A DNA stretch of 64,000 bases from Alphaproteobacteria bacterium (GCA_040216735.1 JAVJOO010000002.1:895118-959117); one strand, 5' to 3'; numbered from the stretch's first letter, positions 47,991 to 56,803 are shown. Translations and numbers: made by a program. The notes: generated from the letters alone by a model not told the origin.

Positions 47991-49388
47991 TCAAGGCGAG
48001 AGAAATCGCTCGAAGGACTGGGTTTGGTAGGTCCAGAACCGGATGTGCGCGGACCAGTGGTCGGGCGGCAGACCGGCTTTGTGGCGGAGGTGCTGCAGAA
48101 AGGTCAAGCGGTCGGGTAACTGCTCCCAGACCTGGGGGAGGAACGTGGCGCGATGATCGCCTTCACGCAAGATTAGGCCATCGATCCCTGGCCGAAGGGA
48201 CTCTAGGAGTTGATCCTGCGTGCGCACTCGAAGCGGCACCGGTTCGCTCAGAACGGAGACGTCAATTGTGGTGAGGCGCTCGATGTCTTGGTCGTTGAGG
48301 GGCGAGAAACGCGGGTCGCGAAAGCCTGCCGCAAAGGCATTCTCTGCAACGTCGACGACAAGGGGCCGGTGAGCGGCAAGGGAGCCGATACATCCGCGCA
48401 GCCGGCCGCCTTGTTTTAGGGTAACAAAGGATGCGCCGGGACGCGCTAGATGTTGGTCGTATCCGCCCGGGTTAAGGTTCATGACTTTTCCGGTCGCAAG
48501 GCCGCGGCGAACAGCGCGGTCGGCAATATGCAGCAGGACCTCCCCTCCGGTCGATCCAAGGTCGCTTTCGTCCGTCCGGTAAAAACCCATCGCGGCGTAT
48601 CCCACGACCCGGTCTTTCGAGCCCGCGGTGTCGCCCGAGTTTCGCCGATCAAGTAACGTACCTTTCAGTCCCGTTTCCCGTGCAACGCCAAGCAATCCTT
48701 TGATGGGCAGACGCCCGCAAGCGCCGGCGTCGGCGATGCCGGCCTCATCTAGTTGAAGAATCGCGTCGACGGTGCGGGAATCGAGACGTTCTGCGCTTAG
48801 ATAGTCGAGGTAGTGGCTCAGGTCCGAACTTATGACCACGAGTGTACCGGGCGTCGACGTTGCGACTGAGATGATCTCCGCAATGCGGGACGGCGCTACC
48901 GATCCAACGACCAACGGAATCAATTGGAACGCGCCTAACGTGCGTTGCAGAAACGGCAGTTGGACCTCAAGACTATGTTCATGTTCGTGCGCATCGTCGC
49001 GGATCGATACGTCGCTCAAGCTGCGCAGCGCCGAAATCGCTTCGGTATCGACTGGAATATCGCCTAGTGGCGTGCGGAAGGTTGTGGCGCTCGATGCCGC
49101 CACGCCCTTGAAGGCCACGCGGTGCGCAGGCCCGAGCAAGAGGACGCGGTGAAATTGCCGCCGATATCGTCTCAGTATCCGGTAGGCCGCGCCGGCGACG
49201 ATCCCCGAGTAGACGTAACCGGCGTGGGGCACGATGAGGGCGTAGGGCGGCCGCCGCAAGGGGCTTGGTGCAGGCTTGGCATCGGCCAAGAAGGTGTCGA
49301 CGGTTTGGGCCAGTTCACCAGGGTCGTTCGGGTAAAACGAACCCGCAACCGCAGGGCGGCGTATGGCATGAGAGGGCGTCTCGCGCAT
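47991..49388 (-). CDS. AmmeMemoRadiSam proteins B and A fused (Memo + AMMECR1)
   Basis: 465 residues from the ATG at 49388 (a GTG at 49394 is possible). Residues about 8-265 are a Memo domain (FYPNDPGELAQTV, metal-type histidines in PHAGYVYSG, LLGPAHRVAFKG and SSDLSHYLDY). Residues about 285-465 are an AMMECR1 domain (ADRAVRRGL, GGRLRGCIGSLAAHRPL, FRDPRFSPL). The two proteins belong to the AmmeMemoRadiSam set, whose joint reaction is unknown; Memo resembles ring-opening dioxygenases. The partner radical SAM gene is divergent, 52 bases away. No frame break is visible between the domains. Confidence 0.92.
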   Translation of the reverse strand: MRETPSHAIRRPAVAGSFYPNDPGELAQTVDTFLADAKPAPSPLRRPPYALIVPHAGYVYSGIVAGAAYRILRRYRRQFHRVLLLGPAHRVAFKGVAASSATTFRTPLGDIPVDTEAISALRSLSDVSIRDDAHEHEHSLEVQLPFLQRTLGAFQLIPLVVGSVAPSRIAEIISVATSTPGTLVVISSDLSHYLDYLSAERLDSRTVDAILQLDEAGIADAGACGRLPIKGLLGVARETGLKGTLLDRRNSGDTAGSKDRVVGYAAMGFYRTDESDLGSTGGEVLLHIADRAVRRGLATGKVMNLNPGGYDQHLARPGASFVTLKQGGRLRGCIGSLAAHRPLVVDVAENAFAAGFRDPRFSPLNDQDIERLTTIDVSVLSEPVPLRVRTQDQLLESLRPGIDGLILREGDHRATFLPQVWEQLPDRLTFLQHLRHKAGLPPDHWSAHIRFWTYQTQSFERFLSP

Positions 49389-49440
49389 TTCCACATGATC
49401 CTACTAAGATAGAGGCTTGGCGGTACCGAGAAATTAATCG

Positions 49441-50628
49441 ATGACAGAGCGTGTCCCCGACGCAGTCTTTGAGGCGGCGTCAACCAAGCCCGGCCAGTAT
49501 TGGCACCGTCTCGACGACGGTCGGGTCCAGTGCGATCTATGTCCTCGATTCTGCCGCCTCCACACTGGCCAACGCGGTCTTTGCTTCGTCCGTGCCGCCG
49601 GTCCGGACGGGATGGTTCTGACCAGTTACGGCCGGTCCAGTGGGTTTTGCGTAGATCCGATCGAGAAGAAGCCGCTGAATCACTTTCTCCCCGGCAGTTC
49701 GGTCCTGTCGTTCGGAACGGCCGGGTGCAACCTCACCTGCAAGTTCTGTCAGAACTGGGACATGAGCAAATCGCGCCAGATGGATACGCTGGCGGACGCC
49801 GCCTCGCCGGAAACCCTTGTCAGGGCCGCTGCCGAGCTAGGCTGTCGCTCCATCGCTTTCACCTACAACGATCCTGTCATCTTCTTCGAGTACGCTGTCG
49901 ATGTCGCGGTTGCCTGCCGTGAAGCTGGGATAAAGCGAGTGGCGGTCTCTGCGGGCTATGTTACGCCGGAGCCGCGAGCCGCGTTCTTTGCCGAGATCGA
50001 CGCGGTCAACATCGATCTCAAGGCGTTTAGCGAGGACTTCTATCGAACGATCTGCGGCGGCCACTTGCAACCGGTCCTCGACACCCTCGAATACCTCGTC
50101 CACCAAACCAGCGTCTGGACCGAAATCACGACGCTTTTGATCCCGGGCGAGAACGATTCGGACGCCGAACTGAACCGAATGTGCGCATGGATTGCCGACA
50201 AACTTCGCGTCGACGTGCCTCTGCATTTTTCGGCGTTCCACCCGGACTGGAAAATGCGAGACCATCCGCACACACCGCACGCCACTCTATTGCGGGCCAG
50301 AGCGATCGCTCGACAACATGGCATACGGTACGTCTATGTTGGCAACGTCCACGACATCGAGGGATCGAGTACCTATTGCCATGGATGCGGCGCCCGCCTT
50401 ATCGAGCGAGATTGGTATCGGCTCGGTACGTGGGCGCTTGAGGCCGACGGGCGCTGTCGGCGTTGCGGGGAGCAGATGGCTGGTGTCATCGATGGACCGC
50501 CTGGGACGTGGGGTCGGCGGCGGTTGCCGGTGCGCTTGGCCGACTACGAGCGGGGCGGTCGAAAGCACAATCAACCGGTGGCCCGGACAGCCGGTGTCCG
50601 GCGGAGACCGATCCGGCGCGACCCCTAG
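49441..50628 (+). CDS. amrS: AmmeMemoRadiSam system radical SAM enzyme
   Basis: 395 residues. The CxxxCxxC cluster is C96-x3-C100-x2-C103 (AGCNLTCKFCQNWD). An N-terminal cysteine-rich segment (CDLCPRFCRLHTGQRGLCFVR) precedes it, and a C-terminal zinc-ribbon-like pair (CHGCGARLIERD, then CRRCGEQMAG) follows, both usual for this family. The substrate is unknown. It is related to pyruvate formate-lyase activating enzymes but lacks a partner glycyl radical enzyme here. Its stop overlaps the transglycosylase stop by CTAG. Confidence 0.93.
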   Translation: MTERVPDAVFEAASTKPGQYWHRLDDGRVQCDLCPRFCRLHTGQRGLCFVRAAGPDGMVLTSYGRSSGFCVDPIEKKPLNHFLPGSSVLSFGTAGCNLTCKFCQNWDMSKSRQMDTLADAASPETLVRAAAELGCRSIAFTYNDPVIFFEYAVDVAVACREAGIKRVAVSAGYVTPEPRAAFFAEIDAVNIDLKAFSEDFYRTICGGHLQPVLDTLEYLVHQTSVWTEITTLLIPGENDSDAELNRMCAWIADKLRVDVPLHFSAFHPDWKMRDHPHTPHATLLRARAIARQHGIRYVYVGNVHDIEGSSTYCHGCGARLIERDWYRLGTWALEADGRCRRCGEQMAGVIDGPPGTWGRRRLPVRLADYERGGRKHNQPVARTAGVRRRPIRRDP

Positions 50629-51281
50629 CTGTCGGTGCGCGCGGCGCGCAGCGCCTCTTGGCGCTCCCGATAGGCGGCTTTGACGGCTTCCCGCCTACTT
50701 TCGGCGACTTGAACCCGCTCCGTCCGCCACAGCGCTTTGACCCGGTGGATGTAGCCTTCGGCCCGTGCTGGCGTTGCCGAGTGATAGCGGCCGATGGCGC
50801 GGTCCCAGGACTTAGTCGACCGGAATAGCCCTTTGAGGAACACAGCGGCATATTCGGTGTTTGCTGCCGGATCGAAAGCCGCCTCTAGGTTGGAAAAGGC
50901 ATCCGGATGGTAGTGAAGATTGACCTGCATGCAGCCGACATCGATGTTGCTCACCCCTTCGGCCTGAAGGCGTTGGACTGCGGCAATCGCACTGGCCTTG
51001 TCGGAGAAATAGGCTGAATCGGCCCCCGAGGTGACTGTCCAGGGCCAAGGATAGCTCTTGCGCTTTGCGGGATGCCAACGGCCGCTCTCGGCGAGCGAAA
51101 TAGCTGAAAGGACGAGTTTAGGCAGTTGATGCCGCTGCTCGGCATCGCGCGCCTGGGCTCGGCAAGTCTGGCCTACCGACGTCGGGAAATCGGCCTCGCC
51201 TGCGCGGGCCTGTGTGGTTAGTGCTAACAGCAGAAGAGCCGCACCAACGAGGCTCGCAGTGGCGGTAAATTTCGGCATCAT
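50625..51281 (-). CDS. Lytic transglycosylase (SLT domain) exported protein
   Basis: 218 residues with a signal peptide (core LVGAALLLLALTTQARA, about 10-27). The SLT-type catalytic glutamate is in LSAISLAESGRWHP (the E-S pair), followed by a NIDVGCMQVNLHYHP segment typical of MltE/type IV secretion transglycosylases, and a final long basic helix. It should cleave peptidoglycan in the periplasm. An ATG at 51278 is an equal start choice. Confidence 0.85.
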   Translation of the reverse strand: MMPKFTATASLVGAALLLLALTTQARAGEADFPTSVGQTCRAQARDAEQRHQLPKLVLSAISLAESGRWHPAKRKSYPWPWTVTSGADSAYFSDKASAIAAVQRLQAEGVSNIDVGCMQVNLHYHPDAFSNLEAAFDPAANTEYAAVFLKGLFRSTKSWDRAIGRYHSATPARAEGYIHRVKALWRTERVQVAESRREAVKAAYRERQEALRAARTDS

Positions 51282-51390
51282 CGGATTCTCCGCTAGGCGT
51301 CTCCCCTACGTGTGCGAAGACCGTGCCAAAAGTGCCTGTGGTAAAATAGTCACAAGTGTCACAAATGTGCGGCAGTCCAAAATTATTCGT

Positions 51391-51419
51391 TTGGTCGGAT
51401 TTATCAACAGCCACTATAT
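51391..51419 (+). promoter_or_regulatory. Predicted promoter of the sRNA candidate
   Basis: TTGGTC (51391-51396) and CTATAT (51414-51419) are 17 bases apart, predicting initiation near 51426. No reading frame follows; instead a chain of hairpins with a terminator does. Confidence 0.5.
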
Positions 51420-51425
51420 GTAGTG

Positions 51426-51523
51426 TGCGGCATCGTAGTCTCATGCCTCGATGCCGAATACCCTTTCTGGGTATTTCCTCCCTAAACTCGGGCCCTCCTG
51501 CACTGTAGGTGGGCCCCTTTTTC
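51426..51523 (+). ncRNA. Candidate trans-acting small RNA, about 98 nt
   Basis: Three stems follow the promoter. Stem 1 is CGGCATCG (51428-51435) with CGATGCCG (51449-51456). Stem 2 is AATACCC (51457-51463) with GGGTATT (51469-51475) and loop TTTCT. Stem 3 is GGGCCC (51490-51495) with GGGCCC (51511-51516) enclosing an inner five-pair stem, then CTTTTT, a textbook intrinsic terminator. The single-stranded linker TCCTCCCTAAACTC (51476-51489) carries an anti-Shine-Dalgarno-like CCUCC. The T-tract works only rightward, and no plus-strand gene precedes it. Family not recognised. Confidence 0.6.
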
Positions 51524-51536
51524 GTCAGGTGTGTCC

Positions 51537-52448
51537 CTATTGGGCGGCGTCTGCGAAAGCGGATGGCGGGGGACGCAAGGTCCGCGCGTCGAGTTCGCCC
51601 AATGCGGCGATTAGGGTGCCCAGATCGGCGGTCAGGGACGCGATCCCAGGCATTCGTGCAATGGTGTTCTCGTCCATATAGAGACCCCGATTGATCTCGA
51701 TTTGCAGCGCATGGATTCCGCTGCCGGGACGACCGTAGTTTTGGGTGACGAACCCTCCGGCATAAGGGTCGTTACGTGCCACGGTATAGCCCATTTCGAC
51801 GAAATGTTTCTCGAAGAGGTCGACGACAGCTGGATCGCAACTCGTCCCGAATCGATCCCCCAGGACGATGTCGCTGCGCGGGCGCCCCAGGTCGCCCTCG
51901 ATCGTCGTGCCCGTGGACGGCATCGAGTGACAATCGACCAAGACAGCCGCACCGAATTTTGCCCGGGTCGCGACCAACAACTGTTTGATCATCGCGTGGT
52001 AAGGAAAGTACAGACGGTCGATGCGCTGTTCGACTTCCGCAAATCGGAGTTTTTTCCGGTAGATCTCCGCGCCGTTGCTAACCACTTTGGCGATCGTTCC
52101 CAACCCGACCGACACCCGTGCCGAACGGACGTTGGCGAAACTGGGTAGCGGGTCGGAAAACATCTTGGGGTCGAGTTCGTAGGGCTCCCGGTTGGGGTCG
52201 AGATAGGCACGCGGGAAAACGGCGCGGATAAGCGGGCTACCCAGGTTCGGGGCGCTGGAAAAGAGCTCGTGCACGAAACAATCTTCCGAACGGCGGATCG
52301 CGGTGGCGTCAAGGCGGGATTGGGCCAGAAATGCGCTCGAATACGCGTCGCCCGAGTGTGGGGATGCAAACACGAAGGGAAGCGCTTGCGCGCGCGGCCG
52401 GATCAGTTCGTAGGCCTCGTTTCGGACGACATCGGTCGGGTGTTCCAT
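51537..52448 (-). CDS. N-formylglutamate amidohydrolase family protein
   Basis: 303 residues. The N-terminal LPFVFASPHSGDAY, HELFSSAPNLGSPLI, the ILVDCHSMPSTG type segment (here VDCHSMPSTGTT) and GGFVTQNYGRPGSGIHALQIEINR (parts) match the FGase fold. Classical members release formate from N-formylglutamate at the end of histidine degradation; no hut genes are near, so the substrate is uncertain. Its stop lies 14 bases right of the sRNA terminator. Confidence 0.87.
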   Translation of the reverse strand: MEHPTDVVRNEAYELIRPRAQALPFVFASPHSGDAYSSAFLAQSRLDATAIRRSEDCFVHELFSSAPNLGSPLIRAVFPRAYLDPNREPYELDPKMFSDPLPSFANVRSARVSVGLGTIAKVVSNGAEIYRKKLRFAEVEQRIDRLYFPYHAMIKQLLVATRAKFGAAVLVDCHSMPSTGTTIEGDLGRPRSDIVLGDRFGTSCDPAVVDLFEKHFVEMGYTVARNDPYAGGFVTQNYGRPGSGIHALQIEINRGLYMDENTIARMPGIASLTADLGTLIAALGELDARTLRPPPSAFADAAQ

Positions 52449-52513
52449 GCGCCGAGACTAGCCTCTTTGCCGGCTTGGGGGCAGGGCAATAGCGGCTAAT
52501 ACGACGACGGGAC

Positions 52514-52543
52514 TTGAAACCACCGGATAAATGCCGCTAAGAG
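52514..52543 (+). promoter_or_regulatory. Predicted promoter of tRNA-Val
   Basis: TTGAAA (52514-52519) and CTAAGA (52537-52542) with a 17-base spacer; initiation about 52549, six bases before the tRNA. Confidence 0.45.
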
Positions 52544-52554
52544 TGGCGCCGCGC

Positions 52555-52629
52555 GGGCGCGTAGCTCAGTGGGAGAGCACTACGTTGACATCGTAGGGGT
52601 CGCTGGTTCAATCCCAGCCGCGCCCACCA
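52555..52629 (+). tRNA. tRNA-Val (anticodon GAC)
   Basis: A full cloverleaf can be drawn: acceptor GGGCGCG/CGCGCCC, D-arm GCTC/GAGC, anticodon stem CTACG/CGTAG with loop TTGACAT (anticodon GAC at 52587-52589), T-arm GCTGG/CCAGC with loop TTCAATC, discriminator A and an encoded CCA (52627-52629). It decodes GUC and GUU. A promoter lies six bases upstream; no clear terminator follows. Confidence 0.95.
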
Positions 52630-52735
52630 CGCATCGTCGATTTCGGGAAGATTGGATCGGCCGCCGAACTCGGCGAGCCCCGGCCGGTCGACGTATACAG
52701 GGGGCATGACCTAGCGATCGTGTTAGGTTGAAGGC

Positions 52736-54469
52736 ATGCGATACGAGCGCCTGTTGAACTGGGGACTGGAAGGTAGTCCGGATTTCGTCCGCGAAGTTGG
52801 TCTTCGCCAGGTCCAGATTTTCCGGAGCCAATTGCTTTGGAACGCGGTCGCCAACGTCGTGCTCTCGGCTTTGGTCGCAATCGCCATTTATGCGGAGACC
52901 AATCACGGACTGCTTTTGGGGTGGCTCGTCCTCGTCTGGTTTGGATCGGTACGAAGTCTCCTGAGCTGGTTCCGACACCGCGGCGCGGCTCGTCCTCCCC
53001 GTGACCTTAGGCGGGCCCAGGTCCGAATCGTCTGGACCACGATCATTGCAGCGGGGCTGTGGGGCCCGGCGGCCTGGGTCTTCTTCCCCGAAGACAATCT
53101 CGTCCTGCAGGTTGTCTTCACCTTCGTCATCGGAGGAATGGCGGCGGGTGTTTCCGGTGGTCTGGCGAGCATGCCTTTGGTGTGGGTTGGTTGGACGGTG
53201 GCAACCGTGGTGCCCACCGCCGGTCGCTTCGCCATCGAGGGCGATCAAGTGCCGTTGGTCCTGGCGGCGATGCTGGCGACCTATGCGGTTGTCCTTCTTG
53301 CGTTTGCTCGAAACGCGTTTCGGGCATTCAAGCAGAGCGTTCGGGATCGTTTGACCGCCGTCAACGAATCGGAAGGCCGAGTTAGGGCCGAAGCGGAGCT
53401 GGAGCGGTTTTTTGCGCAATCGAACGTTCTGTTGGCAGTCGCGGACTCGCACGGCATTTTCCGCAAGGTTAACCCGCTGTGGGAAAAGGTTCTTGGTTTC
53501 TCCGCAGAGGATCTGCTCGCGTGCCCCTTTATCGAGTTTGTTCACCCGTCGGACTTTTCGCGCACTCAGATCGAATTAGAAAAACTACGGCAACCTGGGC
53601 ATCAGACCCAAAACCTTATCAATCGGTATCGCTGTAAAGACGGCAGCTATCGATGGCTACAGTGGAATGCGGTGAACGACCCGGTCGGGTCGTTAGCCTA
53701 CATATCCGCCGTCGATGTCACCGACCAGCAGGAGATCGAGCGCGTCAAAGAGCAGTTCATTTCAACGGCCAGCCACGAACTGCGCACACCGGTGACCGCC
53801 ATCAACGCTTCTCTCAAACTGCTGGCTTCCGGTCTTGCCGGGCGGATCCCCGCCGAGAGTGCGCGGATGGTGCAGATTGCCGAGAAAAACGGCGCGCGGC
53901 TTATTCGTTTGGTAAATGACATGCTCGACCTGGACCGGCTGCAGGTCGGACGAATGCATTTCCGTACCGAACTGGTCGATCTATCGAAGGTCGTCCAGGA
54001 GTCCATCGCCGAGGCGGCGCCGCTATTCGACCAAGCGGACATGGTCGTAGACGCACGACTCCAGTCCGGCACCTTCATTACGGCGGATCGGGATCGGTTA
54101 CATCAGGTGATGGCGAACCTCCTCTCCAATGCCGCCAAGTTCTCGCCGACGTCGAGTCATGTCGAAGTCTCTGTGGAAACGATTGACGGTTCGGCTTGCG
54201 TTGCCGTGCGCGACCACGGCGCAGGAATTCCGCAGTCGTTTCGAACAAAGGTGTTCGAGAAATTCGCCCAGGCCGATCTAAGGTCGGGCGTACGTGCCGG
54301 GTCGGGACTAGGTCTCTCGATCGCGAAGCAGTTCGTCGAGCATATGGGCGGCAATATTCGGTTTGAATCTCCGCATGATGGCGGCACTAAGTTCGTTATT
54401 TCATTTCCGCCCGCCGGTCGGTCCGAAGACCAAGAAACTGCTAACTTTCGCGAGCGAATCGATTCGTAG
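52736..54469 (+). CDS. Orphan sensor histidine kinase with PAS domain
   Basis: 577 residues. An N-terminal integral membrane region with about six spans (30-205), a PAS domain (about 215-325, FFAQSNVLLAVADSHGIF and YISAVDVTD), then the kinase core: H-box STASHELRTPVT with the phosphorylated His347, N-box VMANLLSNAAKFSP, G1 DHGAGIPQ and G2 GSGLGLSIAKQ. It has no receiver domain. No response regulator is encoded next to it, so its partner lies elsewhere. The signal could be sensed in the membrane or by PAS. It overlaps the convergent pip gene by 29 bases. Confidence 0.93.
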   Translation: MRYERLLNWGLEGSPDFVREVGLRQVQIFRSQLLWNAVANVVLSALVAIAIYAETNHGLLLGWLVLVWFGSVRSLLSWFRHRGAARPPRDLRRAQVRIVWTTIIAAGLWGPAAWVFFPEDNLVLQVVFTFVIGGMAAGVSGGLASMPLVWVGWTVATVVPTAGRFAIEGDQVPLVLAAMLATYAVVLLAFARNAFRAFKQSVRDRLTAVNESEGRVRAEAELERFFAQSNVLLAVADSHGIFRKVNPLWEKVLGFSAEDLLACPFIEFVHPSDFSRTQIELEKLRQPGHQTQNLINRYRCKDGSYRWLQWNAVNDPVGSLAYISAVDVTDQQEIERVKEQFISTASHELRTPVTAINASLKLLASGLAGRIPAESARMVQIAEKNGARLIRLVNDMLDLDRLQVGRMHFRTELVDLSKVVQESIAEAAPLFDQADMVVDARLQSGTFITADRDRLHQVMANLLSNAAKFSPTSSHVEVSVETIDGSACVAVRDHGAGIPQSFRTKVFEKFAQADLRSGVRAGSGLGLSIAKQFVEHMGGNIRFESPHDGGTKFVISFPPAGRSEDQETANFRERIDS

Positions 54470-55400
54470 CGTCGATCAGGGCGGCCAACGTACCCTGTTC
54501 AGAGTAGGCGTGACCGGCGTCTTCTATGATCGACAGGTCCGCGTTCGGCCATGCCTCGGACAACGCCCACGCTGATTTGATCGGGCAGACCATGTCGTAT
54601 CGTCCTTGGACGATCGCGGCCGAGAGGTGCCGATACCTCGTCGCCTCGTGAAGCAGAAAACCGTCTCGCGGAAAGAACCCGCGGTTCAAGAAGTAATGGC
54701 ACTCGATCCGGGCAAAGGCGTCGGCGAAGGCATCCTCCGATGCCTGGACGATCTTCGCGGCGCTTGGTCGCAACGTCGACGTCGATGCCTCCCAGACGCT
54801 CCAAGCCTTTGCCGCTTGTTGCCGCACCGCCGGATCGTCGCTGGTAAGTCGCCGATAGTACGCCCGTACCATGTCTACCCGCTCGTCCGGCGGAATTGGT
54901 GCGCAGTAGGCGGCCCATTCTTTGGGGAAAAAGCGGTCCGCGCCATCTTGATAGAACCAGTCGATCTCTTCCTGTCGCAGCAGGAAAACGCCGCGTAGCA
55001 CCATCTGCGAGATTCGGTCGGCATGTCGAGTAGCATAGGCTAGGGCCAATGTGCTGCCCCAGGATCCGCCAAACAGCAACCAGGACTCGATGCCAAGATG
55101 ATCGCGCAGGCGTTCCATGTCGGCGACGAGATCCCAGGTCGTATTGTCGCGCAACTCGGCATGGGGTGTGCTTTGTCCGCAACCTCTTTGATCGAACAGG
55201 ACGATCCGATAGGTTGCGGGATCGAAAAGCTGCCGGTGTGCGGGCTCAATCCCGCCGCCCGGACCGCCGTGAATGAACAAAGCAGGCTTGCCATTCGGAT
55301 TTCCGCATTCTTCGAAGTAGATGCGATGGAGGTCGGAGACCTGCAAGTGCCCGGTACGGTATGGATGGATGGGCGGAAAGACGGTTGGTTTTGCGCTCAT
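54441..55400 (-). CDS. pip: Proline iminopeptidase
   Basis: Alpha/beta hydrolase that removes N-terminal proline; 319 residues from the ATG at 55400. The oxyanion-hole HGGPGGG, LFDQRGCGQSTPHAE, the nucleophile GGSWGSTLALAY and the late His in IIEDAGHAYSE are all intact, and the WEAST and CHYFLNRGFF segments are Pip-type. A longer upstream frame overlaps the divergent DUF1491 gene and is rejected. Confidence 0.95.
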   Translation of the reverse strand: MSAKPTVFPPIHPYRTGHLQVSDLHRIYFEECGNPNGKPALFIHGGPGGGIEPAHRQLFDPATYRIVLFDQRGCGQSTPHAELRDNTTWDLVADMERLRDHLGIESWLLFGGSWGSTLALAYATRHADRISQMVLRGVFLLRQEEIDWFYQDGADRFFPKEWAAYCAPIPPDERVDMVRAYYRRLTSDDPAVRQQAAKAWSVWEASTSTLRPSAAKIVQASEDAFADAFARIECHYFLNRGFFPRDGFLLHEATRYRHLSAAIVQGRYDMVCPIKSAWALSEAWPNADLSIIEDAGHAYSEQGTLAALIDATNRFARES

Positions 55401-55447
55401 AGCCGACCGGTACGCAGACCGCACCCGGCTGTCAACGGAATCCCGAC

Positions 55448-55786
55448 GTGACATCGCGGCTGAAGACCTCTCTGTGGGTTCAGGCCCAGGTGAGGTTGTG
55501 CGACATCCGTTTTCAGGGTGTAGCGGTATCGCGGCGCGGCGACCCGGATGCCGGTGGCGTGCTCTTGAAGCTCCTGCGAGATCAACGAAAATGCCTCCTC
55601 CTGCGCCGGATTTTCGCGGAGAACGGCGAGCAAGCATGGATGATCGTTGGCGGCAAAGACGAGATCGATGAAGACCAGGCGGCCAGTTATATCGAGCGCG
55701 AACTCAAGTGGGACCGCGATCTTTGGGTCTTGGAAATCGAGGACTATGATCGACGCTACCAACTCGACGGGCCGTTAACCGCTTAG
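55448..55786 (+). CDS. DUF1491 family protein
   Basis: 112 residues. TSRLKTSLWVQAQVRLCD, SRRGDPDAGGVLLKL and DRDLWVLEIEDYDRR match DUF1491, an alphaproteobacterial family of unknown function. GTG start at 55448, sharing a 47-base divergent region with pip. DUF72 follows. Confidence 0.88.
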   Translation: MTSRLKTSLWVQAQVRLCDIRFQGVAVSRRGDPDAGGVLLKLLRDQRKCLLLRRIFAENGEQAWMIVGGKDEIDEDQAASYIERELKWDRDLWVLEIEDYDRRYQLDGPLTA

Positions 55787-55817
55787 AACCTGAGTATCTC
55801 GCGTACCGGTGCTGCAG

Positions 55818-56522
55818 ATGACGACTTCCAAGATCATTGCGGGAACGAGCGGTTTCGACAAACCGTGGAAAGGGACGTTCTACCCCGAGGACATCAAGAA
55901 GACCGAACTCCTGCCCTTCTATGCGGCCCGCCTTCCGGCGGTGGAAATCAACAATACCTTCTACCGGTTGCCCAAGCCCGAAGTCCTAGAAGGTTGGTTC
56001 GAGCAGACGCCGGACACATTTCGCTTTGCGATCAAGGCGTCGCGCCGCATCACCCACATCAAGAGGCTGAACGACGTTGAGGAGCCGACGACCTACCTGA
56101 TGTCGTCGACAGCACACCTCAAGCACAAGCTCGGGCCGGTGCTGTTCCAATTACCGCCAAACGCGAAAAAGAACACGGAACGGCTAAAGGTGTTTCTGGG
56201 GACTCTCCCGGCTGACCGCCAAGTCACCTTCGAGTTCCGGCACCCAACCTGGTTTGAGGCCGATGCGCTTGACGCTCTACGCGACCACGGAGCTGCCCTG
56301 TGCATTGCCGACGACGAAAAGGAGCTAGTCCCGTTCGAGGCCACGACGGACTGGGGATATCTTCGCCTCAGAAAGGGTGAGTACACCCAAGACTCTCTTA
56401 CTCAGTGGGCAAAGCGAATCCTGGCCGTGGACTGGCGTGAGACCTTCGCCTTCTTTGAGGGCGATGAGGAGGGAAGGGGGCCACAGTGGGCCAGCCAACT
56501 CATGGCGGTCGCGGGCAAATAG
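55818..56522 (+). CDS. DUF72 domain-containing protein
   Basis: 234 residues from the ATG at 55818 (GTG at 55809 also possible). The core GTSGFDKPWKGTFYPE, AVEINNTFYRLPKPEVLEGW (parts), FRFAIKASRRITHIKRL and VTFEFRHPTWF are the DUF72 (YecE) signature, a TIM-barrel family of unknown activity. The C-terminus ends with YLRLRKGEYT and a WASQLMAV-type close. Confidence 0.92.
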   Translation: MTTSKIIAGTSGFDKPWKGTFYPEDIKKTELLPFYAARLPAVEINNTFYRLPKPEVLEGWFEQTPDTFRFAIKASRRITHIKRLNDVEEPTTYLMSSTAHLKHKLGPVLFQLPPNAKKNTERLKVFLGTLPADRQVTFEFRHPTWFEADALDALRDHGAALCIADDEKELVPFEATTDWGYLRLRKGEYTQDSLTQWAKRILAVDWRETFAFFEGDEEGRGPQWASQLMAVAGK

Positions 56523-56657
56523 GCGCCGCCGATTGTCAAACAGCGGGTTCCCAGGCTTGAGCGCTTAGGTCAAGGCCGCCGGTTCGGGCAAAGACCGGTT
56601 GACTCGGCCTCGGCCTGACCATATTTTGCGCCCTCCCAAACCGGGTGGACGGGTGCC

Positions 56658-56783
56658 ATGAAGGTTCTAAGATCATTGAAATCTGCCAAAACGCGCGACC
56701 GCGATAATCGCGTCGTACGCCGTAAAGGCCGTGTCTACGTCATCAACAAGCGCAAGCCACGGTTCAAAGCCCGCCAGGGCTGA
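56658..56783 (+). CDS. rpmJ: 50S ribosomal protein L36
   Basis: 41 residues, [18 protein letters not shown] at the start, then [23 protein letters not shown] at 19-41. The lack of the zinc cysteines marks the C- (YkgO-like) type that is used when zinc is short, and is the usual single L36 in many alphaproteobacteria. A strong intrinsic terminator follows at 56804. Confidence 0.93.
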   Translation: MKVLRSLKSAKTRDRDNRVVRRKGRVYVINKRKPRFKARQG

Positions 56784-56803
56784 ATCCTACGATGGATCGG
56801 AAT

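Noticed and set aside
51282-51423. Short plus-strand frame before the sRNA candidate
   Set aside because: No ribosome-binding site and arginine-rich shadow content; the region fits a minus-strand leader and the sRNA promoter better.
52580-53545. 321-residue minus-strand frame opposite the histidine kinase
   Set aside because: It covers the tRNA and has low-complexity arginine- and glutamate-rich content; the kinase on the other strand has all motifs.
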